DNA of 16,077 bases from a bacterium (GTDB taxonomy: Bacteria > SM23-31 > JAUVVT01). The DNA lies in contig JAUWXV010000061.1 in NCBI GenBank assembly GCA_030616165.1, positions 1 to 16,077 of the forward strand, given 5' to 3'. Positions 13,581 to 16,077 of this stretch are shown here, piece after piece. A model generated the notes under the pieces. That model was not told the origin of the DNA. It saw only the letters and a program-made list of their open reading frames with translations, and did no database searches. The first letter of the stretch is position 1, and each line of letters opens with the position of its first letter. Position numbers and translations under genes: made by a program.

Positions 13581-15809
13581 TTGAAAGAATATTTATGTAA
13601 AAATCATTCTAAAATAACTGGAATTACATTTCCAGATATAAATATCGTCAGGATAAGAGTTCGTAACGGTTACGATCAATTTACACAAAAAGACTCTGTG
13701 GCTGTGGTTGAGCAAGATAAAAAAATAGAAATATTTATTAATCAAAGTAATGATGTTCCAGAGGAATTAGTAATTTCACCTGAGAAAAATAGTGATTCAA
13801 GCATAATATATAATAAAGAATCTGAACTAATAACATTCTTCTATAAAAGACGGTGTATAGCCAAAACTATTAGTCCAATATATAGTAATAACAAGGGAAC
13901 ATATGTAGATTTTGAGAATCCGGGAGAAGAATATAACTTTTATGGCTTGGGCGAAAAAGCTGGAAGATTGGAAAAGACCGGTGAAGACTGGGTATTAAAA
14001 AATAATGAAACATACAGCTATTCAGAAAAATGTGACTCCTTATATGCAAGCATTCCATTCTTTATTGTGGTTACAAAAAATGATACTTTTGGTATATTTC
14101 TGGATCAAATACAACATTCATTTTTTGATTTTGGAAAATCTAAAAATCACAATAAATTCACATTCGGGAGTGAATCGCATCATGAAATAGATTTTTATTT
14201 TATATTTGGTAATAACCCAAATGAAATAGTAAAAAGTTATTTTAAGCTAACAGGATATTCCTATTTTCCTCCAAGAAGAGCTTTTGGGCATCATCAATGC
14301 AGGTGGAGTTATAAAAATGAAAAACAAATAAGAAAACTTATATGTAATTTTAAGAAACATAATGTTCCATGTGATATGATTTATTTTGATATTGATTATA
14401 TGGATAAATTTAAAATTTTCACAGTTAATGAAAAGGCTTTTCCAGACATACATAACTTACTAAAAGATATTAAAAATGAAGGATATCATCCCACATTTAT
14501 TGTTGATCCCGGTGTTAAAGAAGAAGCCGGTTATAGAGTATATGAAGATGGAATGAAAAATAATATTTTCTTAAAAGATTCCAATGGAATTTGGAAAGGG
14601 AAAGTTTGGGCTGAAGGTAAAACAGTTTTCCCTGATTTTTATAAAAATGAAACTAGGCAATGGTGGGCTAATCTGCATAAAAATTTTGTGACTAAAAAAC
14701 TAAGAACGCATGTTGACATCTGGAACGATATGAATGAAATAGCTCACGGATTGAAAGAAAATCCGGATGATGTATTTTTTGAATATAATGACAGGAGTTT
14801 ACCATACAAAGAGTTCCATAATGCGTATGCTCTTATGGAAGCGAAAGCAACAAATGATTACGCAAAAGATTCAGGGAAAAGGACATTTATACTCTCAAGA
14901 GCCGGATTCTCAGGAATACAAAGATATGCAGGAATATGGACCGGGGACAATTGGAGTAATTACAGTCATCTTAAAATGACAATAAGCATGATGCTAAATT
15001 TATCTCTTTCTGGAATCCCGATAGTTGGATGTGATGGCTTAGGTTATGGCGGATTTTGTACACCAGGAGCAGCAATACGCTGGACTCAGGCTATGTGCCT
15101 GCTGCCGATAATGAGATTTCACTCTGCAAAATGGTTTCCCCCTAAAGAGCCATGGAGCTTTGGAAAAGTTGTATTAAAACATATAAAAAAATATATTAAA
15201 TTGAGATATAAATTCTTACCTCATTTGTACAACTTGGCACATAAAAGTCATACTAAAGGAGAATTGATAATTAAGCCAATATTTTTTGATTATCCGGAAG
15301 ATGAAAATACATATAATTTAGATAATCAATATCTCGTTGGTGATAGTATATTAGTCGCTCCTGTTGTAACTCCATTGCTCCCCTGGAAGAAATTGTATTT
15401 ACCAGAAGGTAAATGGATAAGGCTGGAAGATGGTAAAGAATTTACCGGGAGGAAATGGGTCAGGATGTTAGTACCATATAGCAAATGTCCAATTTTTATA
15501 AAAAAGGGATCGGTCATAGCAACACAAGATGTTGGCACGAATCATGAACCTCTAAATAAAACTTTATTTATAAACGTGTATCCTCCAGAAAAAGGAGAAA
15601 TTTTATATGAATTTTATGATGATGATGGTGTCAATTATAACACAAAGCCAACAATAATTAATATCAAAGTAGATGACAGAAAAATACTTATAAAAAGTAT
15701 AAGTAGAGGAGACAGTCATTATGAATCAATAGTCGTTAGGGTAGGTGATATAGAAATAAAAAAAATATTTCTTGAAGAACTTGCATTTGATGAGTTCAGT
15801 TTTGTATAG
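13581..15809 (+). CDS. GH31 alpha-glucosidase-type glycoside hydrolase
   Basis: 742 residues. The N-terminal ~200 form the beta-sandwich of GH31, then the TIM barrel with FDIDYMDKFKIFTVNEKAFPD (first half of the signature). HVDIWNDMNE gives the nucleophile D383, and IWTGDNWSN gives the acid/base D456. AGFSGIQRYAGIW and IRWTQAMCLLPIMRFHSA are also family landmarks, and a C-terminal beta domain follows. The usual DIGGFxG loop reads CDGLGYGG here. The reaction is hydrolysis or transfer of terminal alpha-glucosyl (or alpha-xylosyl) residues; the exact linkage is not readable. No signal peptide, so it should act inside the cell. Start: TTG 13581, the first codon after GGAG at 8 nt; no in-frame ATG gives a full N-terminal domain. 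It is linked to the small membrane protein by 14 bp. Confidence 0.9.
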   Translation: MKEYLCKNHSKITGITFPDINIVRIRVRNGYDQFTQKDSVAVVEQDKKIEIFINQSNDVPEELVISPEKNSDSSIIYNKESELITFFYKRRCIAKTISPIYSNNKGTYVDFENPGEEYNFYGLGEKAGRLEKTGEDWVLKNNETYSYSEKCDSLYASIPFFIVVTKNDTFGIFLDQIQHSFFDFGKSKNHNKFTFGSESHHEIDFYFIFGNNPNEIVKSYFKLTGYSYFPPRRAFGHHQCRWSYKNEKQIRKLICNFKKHNVPCDMIYFDIDYMDKFKIFTVNEKAFPDIHNLLKDIKNEGYHPTFIVDPGVKEEAGYRVYEDGMKNNIFLKDSNGIWKGKVWAEGKTVFPDFYKNETRQWWANLHKNFVTKKLRTHVDIWNDMNEIAHGLKENPDDVFFEYNDRSLPYKEFHNAYALMEAKATNDYAKDSGKRTFILSRAGFSGIQRYAGIWTGDNWSNYSHLKMTISMMLNLSLSGIPIVGCDGLGYGGFCTPGAAIRWTQAMCLLPIMRFHSAKWFPPKEPWSFGKVVLKHIKKYIKLRYKFLPHLYNLAHKSHTKGELIIKPIFFDYPEDENTYNLDNQYLVGDSILVAPVVTPLLPWKKLYLPEGKWIRLEDGKEFTGRKWVRMLVPYSKCPIFIKKGSVIATQDVGTNHEPLNKTLFINVYPPEKGEILYEFYDDDGVNYNTKPTIINIKVDDRKILIKSISRGDSHYESIVVRVGDIEIKKIFLEELAFDEFSFV

Positions 15810-16077
15810 AAAGTCAAATATGAGTTTTCTCGGAAAGTCGACTTGGAGGTCATGTCTTTGAAATTCCCTATGTCATTTTAGATACACTCCTAATATTTCA
15901 AATTTAATAGTTCGCAAATTGTAATTGTACGTCTTCAGAACATTTTGGACACTTTTCAATAAAAATTAAGGTATAGATTTTATTTTAATTTCAGAAAAGT
16001 AAAAAAATCCATTATTAATACAAGAAATATTTAGTTTACATAATACCAACCTTGCCACTTTTGGTGTTAAATGGTGC
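15810..16077. other. AT-rich right edge, no gene identified
   Basis: A 10-bp palindrome AAGTCGACTT (15835-15844) lies just after the GH31 stop without a T-run. TTGGACACTTTT (15945-15956) mirrors a motif at 3785. Very short minus-strand frames enter from the right edge but cannot be judged from so few codons. Confidence 0.3.

Noticed and set aside
16020-16077. Partial minus-strand gene at the right edge
   Set aside because: Two different frames are open for 13 to 35 codons before a stop; nothing separates them from chance.
1-16077. CRISPR array, tRNA or rRNA genes
   Set aside because: No regularly spaced repeats and no recognisable tRNA or rRNA sequence were seen by eye; a covariance scan was not possible here.

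Overview
The window looks like a piece of an anaerobic, AT-rich bacterial chromosome, probably Gram-negative. Three things suggest this: an oxygen-sensitive glycyl radical enzyme (GRE) with its radical SAM activase, an Fe-S ene-reductase, and a secreted protein with a signal peptide of a type I recall from Desulfobacterota-like genomes and metagenomes. I cannot name the genus. No rRNA, tRNA or CRISPR array was seen.

Left part (1 to about 4.2 kb) is an accessory region, visibly richer in A/T than the middle. It holds a cut-off reading frame at the left edge, a TIR-domain protein on the minus strand, and a divergent DUF5677/HEPN-like gene. A small zinc-knuckle protein with an internal 26-residue repeat follows, coupled to an exported protein of unknown function. 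Then come a broken N-terminal membrane-protein fragment, a short membrane protein and a long AT-rich spacer. Three promoter-like elements here share almost the same layout (TTGACW, 17 bp, TATATT).

The middle part (4.26-13.04 kb) is the most interesting. It runs all on the plus strand and is less AT-rich: a metallophosphoesterase, a GRE of 857 aa with an eliminase-type GCVEP active site, an SCP2-like lipid/sterol-carrier protein, the GRE activase (zero-gap junction with the SCP2 gene), a 516-bp gap with confusing open frames on both strands, two paralogous multi-pass membrane proteins with a GWPxWE motif, and a single-domain Old Yellow Enzyme-type reductase that keeps its 4Fe-4S cysteines. I read this as one functional block. 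A plausible but unproven model is radical chemistry on a hydrophobic or membrane-associated substrate, carried by the SCP2 protein and reduced by the ene-reductase. Genes usual for known GRE pathways (microcompartment shell, aldehyde or alcohol dehydrogenases, Bss-type small subunits) are absent from the window.

The right part (13.05-16.08 kb) is AT-rich again. It holds a minus-strand fragment resembling the N-terminal winged helix of AbiEi-type antitoxins, a two-helix membrane protein, and a complete GH31 alpha-glucosidase-type enzyme that starts with TTG. The catabolic block therefore lies between two AT-rich flanks that carry gene remnants, which fits an insertion or repeated rearrangement at its borders.
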